NCBI GenBank assembly: GCA_914767715.1
Contig: OU612068.1
Coordinates: forward strand, 13,456,001 to 13,520,000
Direction: 5' to 3'
DNA from: Membranipora membranacea
Lineage: Eukaryota > Bryozoa > Gymnolaemata > Cheilostomatida > Membraniporidae
DNA length: 64,000 nucleotides
Of this stretch, positions 1 to 12,761 are shown one piece after another. The notes beneath the pieces were generated by a model, which did not search any database, was not told the DNA's origin, and saw only the letters and a program-made list of their open reading frames with translations. A program made the translations under genes and the position numbers. Numbering within the stretch: the first letter of the stretch is position 1; each line of letters starts with the position of its first letter.

Positions 1-990
1 GAATATCAGTTAAATGTGGGTTTCAGCAGCAACACGGCACCGCTAAACTCGCTACATCTAATAGCTCATAGTGAAGGAAATAAATTCCCGATAACAATTA
101 TACTCTATGTGATATTACCATAGACTTAATTTAATAGTCTATGGATATTACAGGCAGACACATTTTACCTGGGAGTTGCCCCCTCCCAGACAATCTTTGC
201 CAGAGAGGGGACGATTCTCACTTAATAATTGGAATATATACATTGGGCCAAAATAATAAAGTACTACACAATCATTTTTAGCAACATATCCAGATGAGAG
301 AACAGGTATTGACTCAGCTTAATTCCGCTTCTTTGTTATTTATGCATTGTACATTTTGTTTTGGTGCTATAATTGGAAGCCTATATAATTTTAAAGGTTA
401 AAGACGCTTTTGCAAATGAAACTTTTGATAGTTTTGCCTGATGGCGCTCTCTCCCTTATGTTGTAACACCATTCCATCTAGCTTGAGTGCCTATGCTGAT
501 TTGATGGGTCAATAGTGCCCACCCCTCTCCGCTAACAATCATATCAGTTTGTGCACTCAGGCTACATCCCGTCGTAACTTTAGGGTTAACTTCTCATTGA
601 TATAATGCTGGTTACAAGCGCATGGTGTCTAGAAGTATAGTGCTGTCAGGGTTTGCTTGTTCTTCTCATATTCTTATACACATAGTCAAATGGAATGGCA
701 TGCCAAGCTAATTAAACTTAGAAATTTAAAATTTAATTTAAATTGAGTAGAAATATTAACCTGTATATATAAAATATTAGCACTCATTTTGATTTGTAGT
801 ATTGGTATATACAGGAATAAAATAAATTGAGTAAGTCAGATTTCATCCTTTATTGATTACTTTCGCCTTCAAAAAGTCATTTGCCCTTCTTGTTAAGCTT
901 TCCCCTCCTACCACCCATACCCAACCAAGCCGCACACCTTACGAGAAAATCTGGTTACTGTATGATGATATATTTACTCATTGTCTTCAG
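1..990. other. No coding exon recognised (upstream part or intron of the neurabin-like gene)
   Basis: This stretch precedes the first exon I can support, at 991. That exon starts in phase 0 behind a good acceptor (ttgtcttcag), so the stretch is most likely intron of the same gene, whose 5' half lies outside the window. It is AT-rich. The only structured item I see is the short CATAG palindrome with target duplication at 111-151, listed separately. Confidence 0.6.
119..143. mobile_element. Ultra-short CATAG palindrome, copy A (25 bp) with exact 8-bp target duplication
   Basis: The element starts CATAGACTTAAT and ends ATAGTCTATG, the ends being reverse complements. It is flanked on both sides by GATATTAC (111-118 and 144-151), an exact 8-bp direct repeat. 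The same layout recurs at 32176, 32432, 33055, 43617 and 58562. An 8-bp duplication is the usual mark of hAT-superfamily transposition; assignment to hAT is inference. Confidence 0.8.
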
Positions 991-3900
991 CTTACATTGA
1001 TGGCAGAGATTGAAGCAGAGAGGGATTCAAACAAGGATAGATGTGCTCAGCTAGAAGGCCAGCTAGAAATCTCACAGAAAATTGTCGATACTCAACAGCT
1101 GTCTCTTGATGCTAAAGAGGTAGGTTCTTCTGCATGGCTGCCATTTATAATGTTTTAGGGTTTTCAACATGAAAGAGTATTCCTTCAATTGGCTTAATAC
1201 GCATGAGGTCCTGTTGGCGATTTGTTCCCCGCTTGTACTTTTAAAACACAATGATTCGAACTTCTTGTGCTGATAGCAGAATGTGGGAGTTGTCCTCTCA
1301 GTAGGATGGGTTTCTCATGAACAAAGACTAGGAACTATAATATATATGAACAATATATGAACTTAAAATGTATAAAATGTTACCTCACTTGTGAAAAGAA
1401 CTTTGACCACGTTTCATTGTGATTCCCATCCCAAAAAGTTTCATATATGAATATTCTATTGTCTCTTATAGGAAGAGAGGCAGGACATTGAGAGAAAATA
1501 CATCAAAGCTAAGAAAGTGATCAAAGACCATGAGCACAAAACCCTGGAATTGTCTGATCAAATTAGAACTCTCAAGTCCAAGGTAAGGTATTTCACCCAC
1601 AAATATATATAATATATAATGTTTTAAATAAATATTTATCTTAATATTATATTATTTAATCTATTTAATAATTTATGTTTATGATCTGAGCACACATTGA
1701 AAAACAGATTATCTTCACTCAAACATAATCAGCGATGGCAAGACTGATTCAGTTGAATTGTAGCCAGCAAATACACATAACTTGAAACAGCAACTTGGTG
1801 AGGGAGGATATATACCCGAGGGTGCTGGGGGCTGAAACAACCCCCAGCACCCTCGGATGTATACCTCTCCCTCCCCAAGTATCTGTTTCAAGCAAATTCG
1901 CATACTTGAATCAGCTATCATTTGGAATATACCTTTGTCAGCACATATCAATGCAATATATATTGGTGTACATTGTGTTTTCAGGTTGCACGGCTCGAAG
2001 AGGCCAACCTACATATTCATTCTAATAGTATCAACATACAGGAAGGTGTGGAATGTAAGTATCATATATGTAATTGTATTTAATTCCAGTTGTTTGTATA
2101 GTAAAGGGCTAAGGAACACTTTGATAACAGATCTGTGACAAAGGAAGCATCTTAATACCACATCAATAAGCAAATGTTTTGGTGAATTAGTTAATATCTA
2201 CCCAAAGACCAAAGCATGTTATAGTCCGGCAGTTACTTGTGATATAGTTATGTCAGATTTGCATGGTAAAAAAATTCAATGTAATTGAGTAACTGCCTGA
2301 CTATAACATGTATCGGTCTTTGGGTACTCTTTAACTATTGGTAATATTAAGTCTATGAGTAAAAAGCTAGGGCAGAAACAGATGCGAGTGCTGACCTGAA
2401 AGCAGTTGAAAGTATGGTGGATAATTCGTCACACAAACTGTTCCACCATTGCATTTGTTTGCCATATTCATAAATTGATGAGTTAAATTATTATTATTGT
2501 CCCTTATCTTCCAGCTGAAGAAAGCCAAGGTGAGTGGGAAGATGATGATATTTGGAATGGATAATTAGCCACCATGTGCCCACTGTTAGACTTAACATTC
2601 ACCCTTTGGGAGGATTGTGTTTCTCGTAGCTTGTAACAGATTTTACTCATTTTACTGGCTTTAATAAATAATGCTGTTGCAGTTTAAGCGAGCTGGATTG
2701 CTGGCTTGTAACTTATCAAGGCAAACTAACCACTACACAGTATTTTTGGCTTTACTGAATTGCCAACGTGTTGAGTGACTGCATTGGAAAATAAAATGTT
2801 ATCGTCCCTAGAAGACAAAAACAGTGTTAATTATTTTAGTTTTCCAATGATAACCTGACAGCTCGAGGAACTGAGTTGTTGTGCAAAGTTTGTTTACGAT
2901 GTCTCAACAAGCCGAAACCCCTCATTAGTGGTCAGCCAGCACTATAGTTAAAATATTTCTCAGCATCTTCTTTTGTTTTAAGATTATTTCTCAACAAGTT
3001 GATGGTCTTGTTTTCATGTGCTTGATTTGCCAGGTCAAGTGTGCACATACACTGAGGTGGTTTGATGTTTTTCTGTGACAATATGAGATATACCCGTGAC
3101 TTTTTATCAGCGTATTATTAAGTTGCTATTTTCGTTTGATTGTAGCGTTTGTTGACAGCGATCATGAATCAATGAACGGAGACCACGATCATACGGATAC
3201 AGGTCAGTGAATAAAAATAATACATTACTTACTATGAATATTTTCTTACTATCAGTACTCCAAAACTATGGGTGTGCATCCATGCTGTTTTATTCATAAA
3301 AAACTCACAATCATTGAACAATGATTATAATAACTTTTGTAATTCAATTTTGTGTGTGAAAAACAGTTACAAATATTACTGACACTGACAGGAATTATCT
3401 TTAATTATAACTTATTTATTATTTAATTGTTCTGAACCCAAGGGCAGAGTCGCTATCTTATAATTGAATAGAAATCGTATCTTATAAATGCACACGCGAG
3501 GAAAACCCTGAAACATATATTTACATTTATTTACATGTTTATGGGAAAAACATATGGAATAAATGCAAATATGGGTTATGTGAAATTTTCAACTAGGCCC
3601 CATTATAAAAATCTCCTCAATTTTCATATAGAAATCAAGTGTTAGCCTCAATGTTCCTTGGACTTCCAGCCAAAGATTGCATTGTGGGAATGCTTTCATC
3701 TTGCCATATTCCATCTGCAGTCTCCAAATTCGTTTTACACCAAATAAGGTATAAGTCAAACAGCTCTGTAGTATTTAAATTTAATTTATTGACTACTCAT
3801 CTGGGGGCTGGGAGTGATGTAATTGATACTACTGAAATATGTCAATGTGTAAACCGATGCCGATAAAAAAACTTAACAGTCACAATTTTTGCATGAAAGA

Positions 3901-6900
3901 TTCATTGTGTCAACTGGAACCAATCAAAATTCGTCACCCACCAAAAGTTATCTTTTTCCTTATCAATTGATATGATTGTTTTGTTGACATTTTTGACTCT
4001 GCCTGCCTGCATACACGGAAATTAGGATGACTGTGTCATCTATTTGTCAAAAAGCTGATATCTTAATTATCCAGCGACCTGGCCAAAAATATCACGGACA
4101 ATGAGGTCATCGGCTGCACTAAAACCAAAAAAGATGTTTGTAAACAAAAGCAACGAAACGCATCATCAAGGAGCTATATAACCAGTTGTTTTGTTGAGCC
4201 ATGATCATTTCTCATGCGATTTTTAACTGATACACATATAAAAAGTACTCTGGAATTTTTAATCTATAAATTAAGTTACGACTTGCAATATGCCCGAAGT
4301 GTTGCGACCAGCTTTTGAGCGATATCAACACCCATTGAGGTCACCTGTTCGAAAGAGACGACGTTATGACACGGGGGATTATCACTTTTTACTATCATCG
4401 AGTCAAGTTGACATTTCAGGTGACTTTCAACTATAATCTTGTCTAGATTGGTGTGAGCTTGTTGCACCAGAGCGCTATTTTAGGCAGCGCTAGGGATTCG
4501 AAAATTACAAGCTCTCTACATTTTTGTTGACACAATTGAAATTCATATAAGCACCATAACAGTTAGGGAGTAATGATTTGTATCTTGAATCAGATGTAAA
4601 TTTATATAATGAGAACCCTTGGAGACAATTTAATTGGGTCGTAACAAGGATGATGCTCAGGTTATAATTATCGTGAAGCGGAATAGACATGTCACTAGCT
4701 GATCGCAATCCCCTCTCATCTACCTGAAGCGCTGAGTAAATCCCCTCTTTGATATACCCATTTATCCTGATATCATCAATAGTTAATATATGTGCTGTGC
4801 TGTCATTTCAGTCTTCAATACATGATGTGAAAATAGTCGATGTTGCTATGAGCCCCCTCAAATAACAATGTTTATGGTGTCAACTTAAAAAGTTTGTTTT
4901 TTTTCCGGCCAGCTGCATTATTAAATAAGTTAAACGCATCTCTGCCCCATTTTTTAAAGCCCCATTTCCACTGGGACACGTCTTTGCTAAGTTCAGTGTA
5001 AATGTATATGTAAATCACGCATGAGTACATCACAAAATAATCTTAAAACAATTGCCCAAAGTTCTTCACCTCTCAGAAAGTGGATCCGTATTATATATAT
5101 ATATTTATTTATTTATATTATATTATATATAAAGTGTTTTTTTTGTTGTTTCAGCTCCTCCAGTTACTATAGAAGACATGAATATAGCGGGTAACCTAGC
5201 TCAGCCTCTGTTAGATAATAGTCATCTCAAACTACGCTCACATCTTGCGCAAAACGCTGCCGTCGCAAAAAGGAGACCACCTTCTAAAGTCCCCAGTTCT
5301 GCTGTAAGTAAATATTTTAACTTATTATGATAACAGAGTTAACAAAATGGATGCTATGATGGAAAAACTATCGAAAAACTGCTCAAGGAAGTCTCATGGA
5401 AATTAATTTCAATGTATTTCGGGTAGTGGATTTGCAGTAAGGAAATACATGTTTTTGCTGTGATCCAGCTAAGCATCGAACCATAAGCCGAAGACCATCA
5501 CGGCTATATATTTGTACTTGTCGCATGTGATATATGGTGGGCACTGTTTGCATAGCAGGGTCAGGGCCCTGACTCAACCATCTGTGAGTAGGCATCGCTG
5601 TGAAGGAAGGGATACTGCACTGAGGGCCATTGAAAATTAGTAAGAATTAAATTGAATGTTCATACTCAGATGACTTCTATGTAAAAGCGAATGTTTTAAT
5701 ATGACCTTGGTGCGTATATGGGTGGAGTAAACAATAGACATGCAACCATTGAATTCCATATCTGGAATAGCATCATTAGCTTTCTTTTGCAAAACAAAGG
5801 GCTTGCAAAAATAGCCAGTCCCTAGTAGCAATCTAGAAATGCCCTAATCATCGACACTGTAGGGGTATAATTACTGTTTGCAATTTTGTAAACAAGACAA
5901 TTTCTCAGGCTAATTATTCATGCTACTAGGGACAGCCAATCAGATAACAGTCAGATGGGTCCCTGTGTTTAGTGTCCTAGCCGTATAACGCTATGATACT
6001 ATTTCCATTCTAAGAGAAGAATCTAGTTCAGTGCATGCAACCCATCGTCTCACTGTGCTAATGGAACTAGTATAGTCCTGTCTTCACATAATTGTTGAGT
6101 TATCCAGGAGGTCACTAACTCAAAGTTCTTTTACCTAAAATGAAGGGAAAGTAGAGAAACAGTCTCCTATCTCTGTAACAGAACTAGATTCTGCGCAAAA
6201 GACTATCTACGACAGTCATAATATTATAATGATTTCACCACCAGTCAGTTCTAAACTGTGCATTCTCCTGCAGAATTGAGAGAGGTTGATGGCGTCAGGC
6301 AGTTATCAACAAACATCAAATGTGTGTATCAAACACATTACATGCAAAATTGCTGTAAATTACAAGGTTGTTCAGAACACTACATTTTAAAGTGTTTTGC
6401 TCAACTGGCCAAATGAAAAACATAGTTATTTTCTTGTAAAGGGACACCGGATGTTCGGCAAGGCAAATTGGCTGAGATATGATGGTCCAGTCATGATTCC
6501 GTAATAATCCAAAAATTAATAGAATAAGTGGCTAATTACGAAACAACACAATGTTTAGATACAACTAATTTTGTTGGCAAGTTAATATTGTCTTTCTTTT
6601 CATTGTTTATCTGGAGTTGCCTAACCAACTAATTTTATTAAATCAGCGGTTAAAGGTAGAAACTAAGATCACCAATTATCTTTGAAAACTTAATTGTATG
6701 TCAAGAGGTTGAAATTACAGCTCTCGAGCCTGGCATAATGTCACACTAGGCTGACTGGGGTAAACACATACCACACCGTATAAGTTTGTCGAGGCGGAAT
6801 ACACGGCGCAAGACACCTATAAATACTTGGTCTATAAGGGCAAGAGGGCGTCGGATATTCTTGGAACATACCCTTGAATAAGTAGTTTGGGGGCGTGTTT

Positions 6901-9900
6901 CCAACTCAGTCGAATAATAAGGCTTGAAGCTGCGCTCATGTGGATATATTTATGATATAACAAGGGAGTGTGGTAGGGTGCAGCGGCTTGTTACAAACAA
7001 CCTTGTTTGTTAGTCACATCTATCATCATACTGTGAAGGTCGGCCACACATCGGACAAATAGTCAACTGGCAGGCTGCTTTTACTCTCTCACTACAAGTG
7101 CTTGCTCTGCATATTGCAGAATCACCAGAATATTTCTAAGATAATTTGTTGTGACTAAAAAAAGGACTAATGCCTCATTATCCGAGGATACGAGCTTCGT
7201 CGCAGGAGGAAGATGCTGCCGCCACAGACGATAGATTAGTCGTAGAATTCCGACAGAAACGACTTAGTCTGAAAAATATACTCGGGATGAAGTTCTCTCG
7301 CTCTAGCAGGAAGTTACCATACGACAATTCGAACAGTTGGGTGTTTGTGGCGCAGAAACATCGACCTAAGCTGGATAATAAGGTTTATGATCGTCCCGTG
7401 ATGAGAGCAGGGCCTCTGACTCCTCGCAGGAACAGACGCAGCGTGAAGAGCTGCACACATACGTTCTCTGAGCGTCAGATTGTAAATGTATGTGTCGTCT
7501 GCTCGCATATGAGGATATAATGCATCCATACAGTAAATCCATAAACATGCAAACACTTGTTTATATGTTTATGAGTAAATCAGTTCTTCAAGTCACTACA
7601 CATAACTGCACAGGGATGGAGCATTTCATTGTGCTTGGGCATAGAGATTGAATGGTTTGATATTGATGAGAATGATCTTAGTTAACGAGGAATATTCCTA
7701 GTCACAATATCTCTGAGATAGAAGTACAAATTATGACTGCTGTAGAACGTAGGCATTTGGTGTAGGGGGAAAACAATTTCTTTCTTTCTTTATATTATAT
7801 ATTACTTATTCTATCCTTACTTTAGTTTCCTTTCTGATATTTGTTTATTGTTGATTTGCAGGTATTTAATGAAGAGAATGATAGAAACAGTAATAATATA
7901 AATAAGAATAATATCCCTCCACCTCTGCCGAGATATATAGCTGACGAGAGGTAAGTTATCTCCCACCTCCTCATTCACTTTCTGCAGTGTTATTGTTATT
8001 GGCCCTACACCAGAAATGAAATTAAACTAATCGATTGGGAAATTATGACAAAAACATGAAACTGTACATGAAAAATGCAGGTATAATAAAAGCGTTGCTA
8101 TAGGTGTTGTTTTGTGAAATGGCACATATAATATTTGATGATAAGAATTGTTGTTGTGGTGTAAGTGTTTGCTTTTTTTGTACTACTAACCTGATTGATG
8201 TGAAACGATGAGTTGCAACCTGAACTGTAGCAACACGATCAAATATGGCTAGGTTTAAAATGGTGACTTGCATTGCAAATTGTATCAGTTGATTTGATGC
8301 CCTGATGCTAAAGGGAATTCTGAACAAAAGAACTATAACACTCATCTGCTATATATAGCACTTCGGTACACTTCCACTGAATCAAGGTTACTGAACGCTT
8401 TCTGATAACAGCATACACAAAACTTCTAAACAGAAATTATAGGTTTTTAACAACAATTTTAACTGAAAATAGTTCCAGGAAACCAATTGTTTCTTCAGTT
8501 TCTAGTAAATAAATGTTGATATAAATGACTAACCCAATAACTTACATGGTGTTTTTGTCACCGAAAAACTCACATCTTGACACTTGAAAATGACTGGAAA
8601 GAAATTCTTACACCTCTATTAAGATGTCAAGCCAATGTCATTTTTCACACTAAATGCATTGCAAATAAGCACGTAATTGAAGCAAAAAAGCAATCTGGAA
8701 GAATTAATCATTCTATTCGCCTAACCATAAACCATCTTTCCCACCATTCGCCTAGCGAGACCAAAATAGAAATAAAACTCACTTTGTTGCCAACTTTGAC
8801 TCTAACTGCTGGGCTGAATAATAAAATATGGAGCTGTTGTTGTTACAGCATATTCAGCGGCGGTGGTGTTCACTTGACTAGCAGTCCTCACCCTCCCGGA
8901 CGGTCAAAAAAGAGTAAAACTACTCTGCCAACAGCAGCGAGGTATCATAGTCCATCCACATCTCATTTCTGCTCACTTAACCACTGACTAGTGACACTAT
9001 TTCACTGGCTGGTATCACTGAATCACTGGCTAGTGACGCTATGTCACTGACTAGTGACGCTATGTCACTGACTAGTATCACTGGCTAGTGACACTATGTC
9101 ACAGACTAGCATCACTGAGTCACTGGCTTGTGATTGTGGGGACACTGTTTTGTGCCACTTGGTCACTGTTCTGTGCCACTATGTCACTGGTCAGTGTCAC
9201 CTTGTCACTGATTAGTTACACTAAACCACTGACTAGTGGCACTAGATCACTGGCTTTGTCCATCTGAACCGACACTAGTTGCAACTTCACAGTGCTAACA
9301 TTCACCACTTCATAACAACGCTCTTTCAGTTTCACGCTAACATTTCCTTTTCATTTATGGTGTTTGCCCAGAGCTAGCAGCGACTGTAGCCTCAGAGTTT
9401 GTGTTCCCTCTGAAAGCCCGTGTGAGCGTTCTTTGCAAGCCCATCTAGCCCTACACAGGTGGCTTCTAATGAGTACATAATCGCTAGAGCACATTTCAGT
9501 TTGCTATTTTATTCGGCGAAACAGAACGCGAACTTCAGTTTGACCTGCACTTTTGTGGCTTGTGGCATTGCTATCGGTGATGCTTAGTTTAATTTCTCTT
9601 TAGTTTGACTATGTAAGTCAGCTGTGAGCATTGAGGAGAGCTTCTTGACCTGCTGGATATTATCTCAAGCATTCTCCTCGGTATCACGGCATCCACAGTG
9701 TTATTTCGGTCAATCACATGTTCATAATGGAAAAATGGGCCCTCGAATGAGATTTGTGGCCCAATTAGTAAATATCTGAGTAGCCAAAGGCTATAATTAT
9801 TTGGGCTTTAGCTCTAAGGATACGAGGGGTTTACAAGTGTTCATAGATGAATGATAAAACTCAACACTACTCAATCACTGCCCAATGTCCAGAGTCGTCA

Positions 9901-12761
9901 GTTCTATGAGTAGATAATCACTATGTACACGATGAACAGTGTTATTCTGGAGTTGTCTTCCCATGCTCAGTCATATAATAGCTTCTGAAATTATCAACTT
10001 CATTTCACTGCTGTGTGACCTTATAATTATTTTCAAGTTTCTTTCTAACCACCAAAACTACAAGATAGGCTTAGCAGTAAATGTATAGTGTGTGTAACAA
10101 AATGCAGTAACCCACAAATATCAATACAATTTTACCAGGTGTAGAGCATTGCTGCTGCTAAGCTGACAGATTTCTTTGCTACTGTGCCCCAAAACAATTA
10201 CCTATGTTCCTGAATAGAAGTCCACCATCTCTGAGAATGCAGAGTCTACATTGCCTGTCAATATTTTCTGCACAACCCAATGATAAAGGCTGTAGCCTTT
10301 TTCCTCTCAAACATGGCGCAGAGGTTATTATAATCAGTTCTTGGACATGTACTAATCTGCCTTTTATTTGCAGTGATGACTCAGACGCCTCCAGTAACCT
10401 GTTTAGCGGTCAGAAGACTAGTGACGTATCACATGATGTACCTGTATCTGTGGACGCTAACCAGTCGGCCGGAGTGATGTTAATATCCTCCAAACCACTA
10501 CAGCAAGGTAACTGTCATATTCAATCAACTAAATTTGTGTTTTATATATGAAGTTCATCTCAGGTAGTCAATGTTGGTGCAGCGTGGCAAAATCTCTTAG
10601 TTGATGAAAAATCAGTTGAAATAATTTTACTGGGTGAGACTTTGCACTGATTTTTGCATTGCTCACCTTTGACCGCCCTAATTGCTTTTTAGTGCACCTC
10701 AATCTTCTCTCCGCCGGAAGAGAAACAATACAAAGATTTTATGTGATAGCGAGCCGCCTCAGAAATCCCGTTATTGTGAACCGGTGCAGGACACAAGCCC
10801 TTCACCCTTCACACTTCAGCACATACATGAATTCACTTTTGTACAACATATACTATTAAACTGCCTTTGTCCTCCAGCCAAAGATGGAAGCTTTTCAGAA
10901 AGCTGTACCTTGAACAGCTTGCATGGTGGTAACAATATATCGAGGCAAATCATTTTTTTAAATTAACCTTTATTATCAGCGGTTTGTGTATCTTAATTTT
11001 TTTAGATTCATCAAAACACTCAAATCTATCGTCAGCAGCAATGGGCAGCCAGCCTGAGCTGAGATCTTCTACCTCAAGTTTAGACGCTGCCGGCAGTATA
11101 GGAGATCCTTCATCGTCAGCTGCTCTGGTGAGTACATCTGCGCCTTACGCCACCATCGGGGCTACCGCCAACCTAAACAATATTCGACCAAAAGTGGTCC
11201 TTAGAAGAAATTGTGGTGTCTAAACATATGTCCTGAAAAACCCTTGTAATTTAAATCTGTTATGCATCATGTTGGTTCCAAATATCTGATCCTGGACTGC
11301 GTAGTTTCATGCGTGTGCAATCCTGCCTATGAAGGCTGATTCGTGACATATTTTAACATGTGTATGACTGAAAACGTGCAGCTTTGTGGAGGTTCATGGC
11401 TGCCCGTGGACGTGGTAGCATTACCTCTGTAGTCTTTACGCAAAGCCACGTGCTTATTTGATTTCAGTGCACATCAAGAGTCTTTAACATCCTTAAGATC
11501 ATGTTTTTATGTAACGTGTTAGAACGCTCACTGAGCATTCTAACCCACATTACATAAAACAAAATATATGATCATGGTTAAATTTAAGGTGTTAGAAATA
11601 GAATGTTCCCTGAGCATTGCTGTAATTAGTTATCTCGGTCAATATACAGGAATTTGAATAATTTGTTTTGATGGTTATGGTAGTCTATTGGACTCCAGCG
11701 CTGTAGGTAGACTTGGAAAGACTCATCAATTTAATGGCTCACTCATCAATTTGCTGTTTCCATCACAGTAAACCTTTTGGGAGACTATCCCATGTACTTC
11801 ATCTTGTCTCAGTGAATCTTGAATCATCAAATCACTGAGCGACATCCTTGCACCCCTCTCAGTCTCCTGTTTTGATGTTGTTCAGCTCACAGTACTTCAG
11901 CTGTGGGTGGACGCAAACAATTCCATTCCGCGTAATTATTCTGCACCTTGTAATTATTGGGGTCATTTTGTAGGCAAACTCTATACAGTGCCTCTCATGG
12001 AGTGCTGACTCTGTTGGCCAGTGGTTAGCAGATATCGGTCTCCCGCATTTAGCTAATTTATTCATTCAGAATAACATAAACGGCAAAGAGCTTCTCTTCA
12101 TGGAGTCAACCCGCTTAAAGGTAGGCAATGATTACCGGTTATATTCCATGTTTTCATTTTTTACCTGAGCAACATATGTAAAAAATGTAAACAAAGATGA
12201 TCATTATGTACCAGAATGATAATGAAAAACAGAAAACACTCTCTATATATGTGGCTGTGTGCTTGCACACTATGAATGACCACAGAAATATGTTGTATCC
12301 ATGGTCTGCCCTAGGATAAGGAGTTGTCTCCTGTCAATTTCGAAATGTTGAGAACAGACAACTCGCAAACTGTATTTACCTTAACAAAAAATTGCTGCAA
12401 TTTCATTATTAAGAAACTCTCCCGTTCATACTGCATGTCTTACCCAGTGTATATGAATGAATTTCACTCACTAATGGCCATGTCCCCTGAGAAAAAGGTG
12501 TGGAATCCCTTGTGTATTTTTTTTCGCTGGAATCAAACATTGGACCTCTCGCATGGCCACAACAAGCTCTATAAGATAAATATTAAAATCTATTTACAGC
12601 AAATGGGTATCGGTTCAAAAGACAAAACATTGCTCAAAAAGCGCTTAAAAGAACTACGATCAGAGTACGATAAGCAAAGGAAACAGATGGAAAAAGAGCA
12701 ACGAGCGAAAAGTCCTGTCTCACAGAAAAAGAAGAACAAATCTTTGTTCGCTCGATTCTAG
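991..12761 (+). CDS. PPP1R9A-like: Neurabin-1-like scaffold protein, C-terminal part (coiled coil and SAM domain); 5' end outside the window
   Basis: Thirteen exons join in frame: 991-1119, 1472-1582, 1985-2054, 2515-2529, 3146-3202, 5155-5303, 7862-7950, 8858-8941, 10374-10507, 10878-10928, 11006-11127, 11974-12120, 12600-12761. They give 439 residues and a TAG stop. Residues 1-100 form a charged coiled coil whose second exon (KYIKAKKVIKDHEHKTLEL) resembles the neurabin coil. A basic stretch LKLRSHLAQNAAVAKRRPPS and a Ser/Asp/Asn-rich linker follow. The last two exons encode a SAM domain (WSADSVGQWLADIGLPHLA, then MGIGSKDKTLLKKRLKEL) and a Lys-rich tail. Coil, linker and SAM in this order are the layout of neurabin-1; spinophilin of vertebrates lacks the SAM domain. 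Neurabins bind F-actin and protein phosphatase 1 and organise synapses and junctions, but those N-terminal parts and the PDZ domain are not in the window. Exon 8858-8941 has weaker support (poor pyrimidine tract) and is skippable (phase 2 to phase 2). Confidence 0.85.
1783..1902. repeat. Inverted pair of a GC-rich sequence also found in the tail of the SINE at 35897
   Basis: Two arms of about 57 bp face each other across a short centre (ctgaaacaa, about 1833-1840). The right arm reads CCCCCAGCACCCTCGG, then TGTATACCTCTCC, and ends near CTGTTTCAAG. The left arm is its reverse complement with a few changes. The core also occurs once at about 36012-36044, directly behind the tRNA-like SINE. It lies in an intron of the neurabin-like gene and would fold into a strong hairpin. 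Confidence 0.8.
2199..2326. mobile_element. 128-bp inverted-repeat element (MITE-like)
   Basis: The left end reads TACCCAAAGACCAAAGCATG and the right end, on the other strand, TACCCAAAGACCGATACATG. The match continues through TTATAGTC and CAGTTACT, giving imperfect arms of about 40 bp around an AT-rich centre of about 45 bp. No target duplication longer than TA is visible. It lies in an intron of the neurabin-like gene. Confidence 0.75.
2515..2529 (+). CDS. 15-nt microexon of the neurabin-like gene
   Basis: The 15 bases ctgaagaaagccaag lie between a strong acceptor (cccttatcttccag) and a consensus donor (gtgagt). Phase is 1 on both sides, so inclusion adds five residues around Glu-Glu-Ser-Gln and skipping keeps the frame. 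It is too short to be found by ORF length. The evidence is splice signals and phase only. Confidence 0.55.
5817..5936. repeat. Short inverted repeat with CCCTAGTAGCA ends
   Basis: CCCTAGTAGCA at the left pairs with TGCTACTAGGG about 110 bp downstream, in an intron of the neurabin-like gene. The ends begin CCCTAG like some piggyBac-type termini, but no TTAA is present at either border, so that link is not supported. Confidence 0.45.
7170..7487 (+). CDS. Candidate alternative first coding exon of the neurabin-like gene
   Basis: An ATG opens 106 codons rich in Arg, Lys and Ser (starting MPHYPRIRASSQEEDAAA) that end at a consensus donor (aat|gtatgt) in phase 0. No acceptor suits the upstream side: the frame is closed by TGA a few codons before the ATG and there is no pyrimidine tract. 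The next exon, 7862-7950, also starts in phase 0, so this exon can replace the coiled-coil part and splice to the linker and SAM exons. A TATAAATA motif lies at 6818-6825. The product would be a short SAM protein without PDZ or coil. I recognise no known domain in the exon. This is inference from phase and start context. Confidence 0.45.
8965..9265. repeat. Degenerate minisatellite, TCACTG-ACTAGTGAC units
   Basis: About 300 bp are built from imperfect units of the kind cactgactagtgacgctatg, with the self-complementary core CACTAGTG or ACTAGT recurring many times. It lies in the intron just after the candidate exon 8858-8941. Confidence 0.8.
11504..11559. repeat. 56-bp near-perfect hairpin
   Basis: TTTTATGTAACGTGTTAGAA at the left pairs with TTCTAACCCACATTACATAA at the right, meeting at GCTCACTGAGC. 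It sits in the intron before the first SAM exon. It may be a very small MITE or a structured RNA element; nothing else identifies it. Confidence 0.65.

Noticed and set aside
11128-11223. Read-through of neurabin exon 11006-11127 to a TAA at 11221-11223
   Set aside because: A strong donor (gtgagt) at 11128 and in-phase joining to the SAM exons make splicing the better reading; a minor truncated isoform cannot be excluded.
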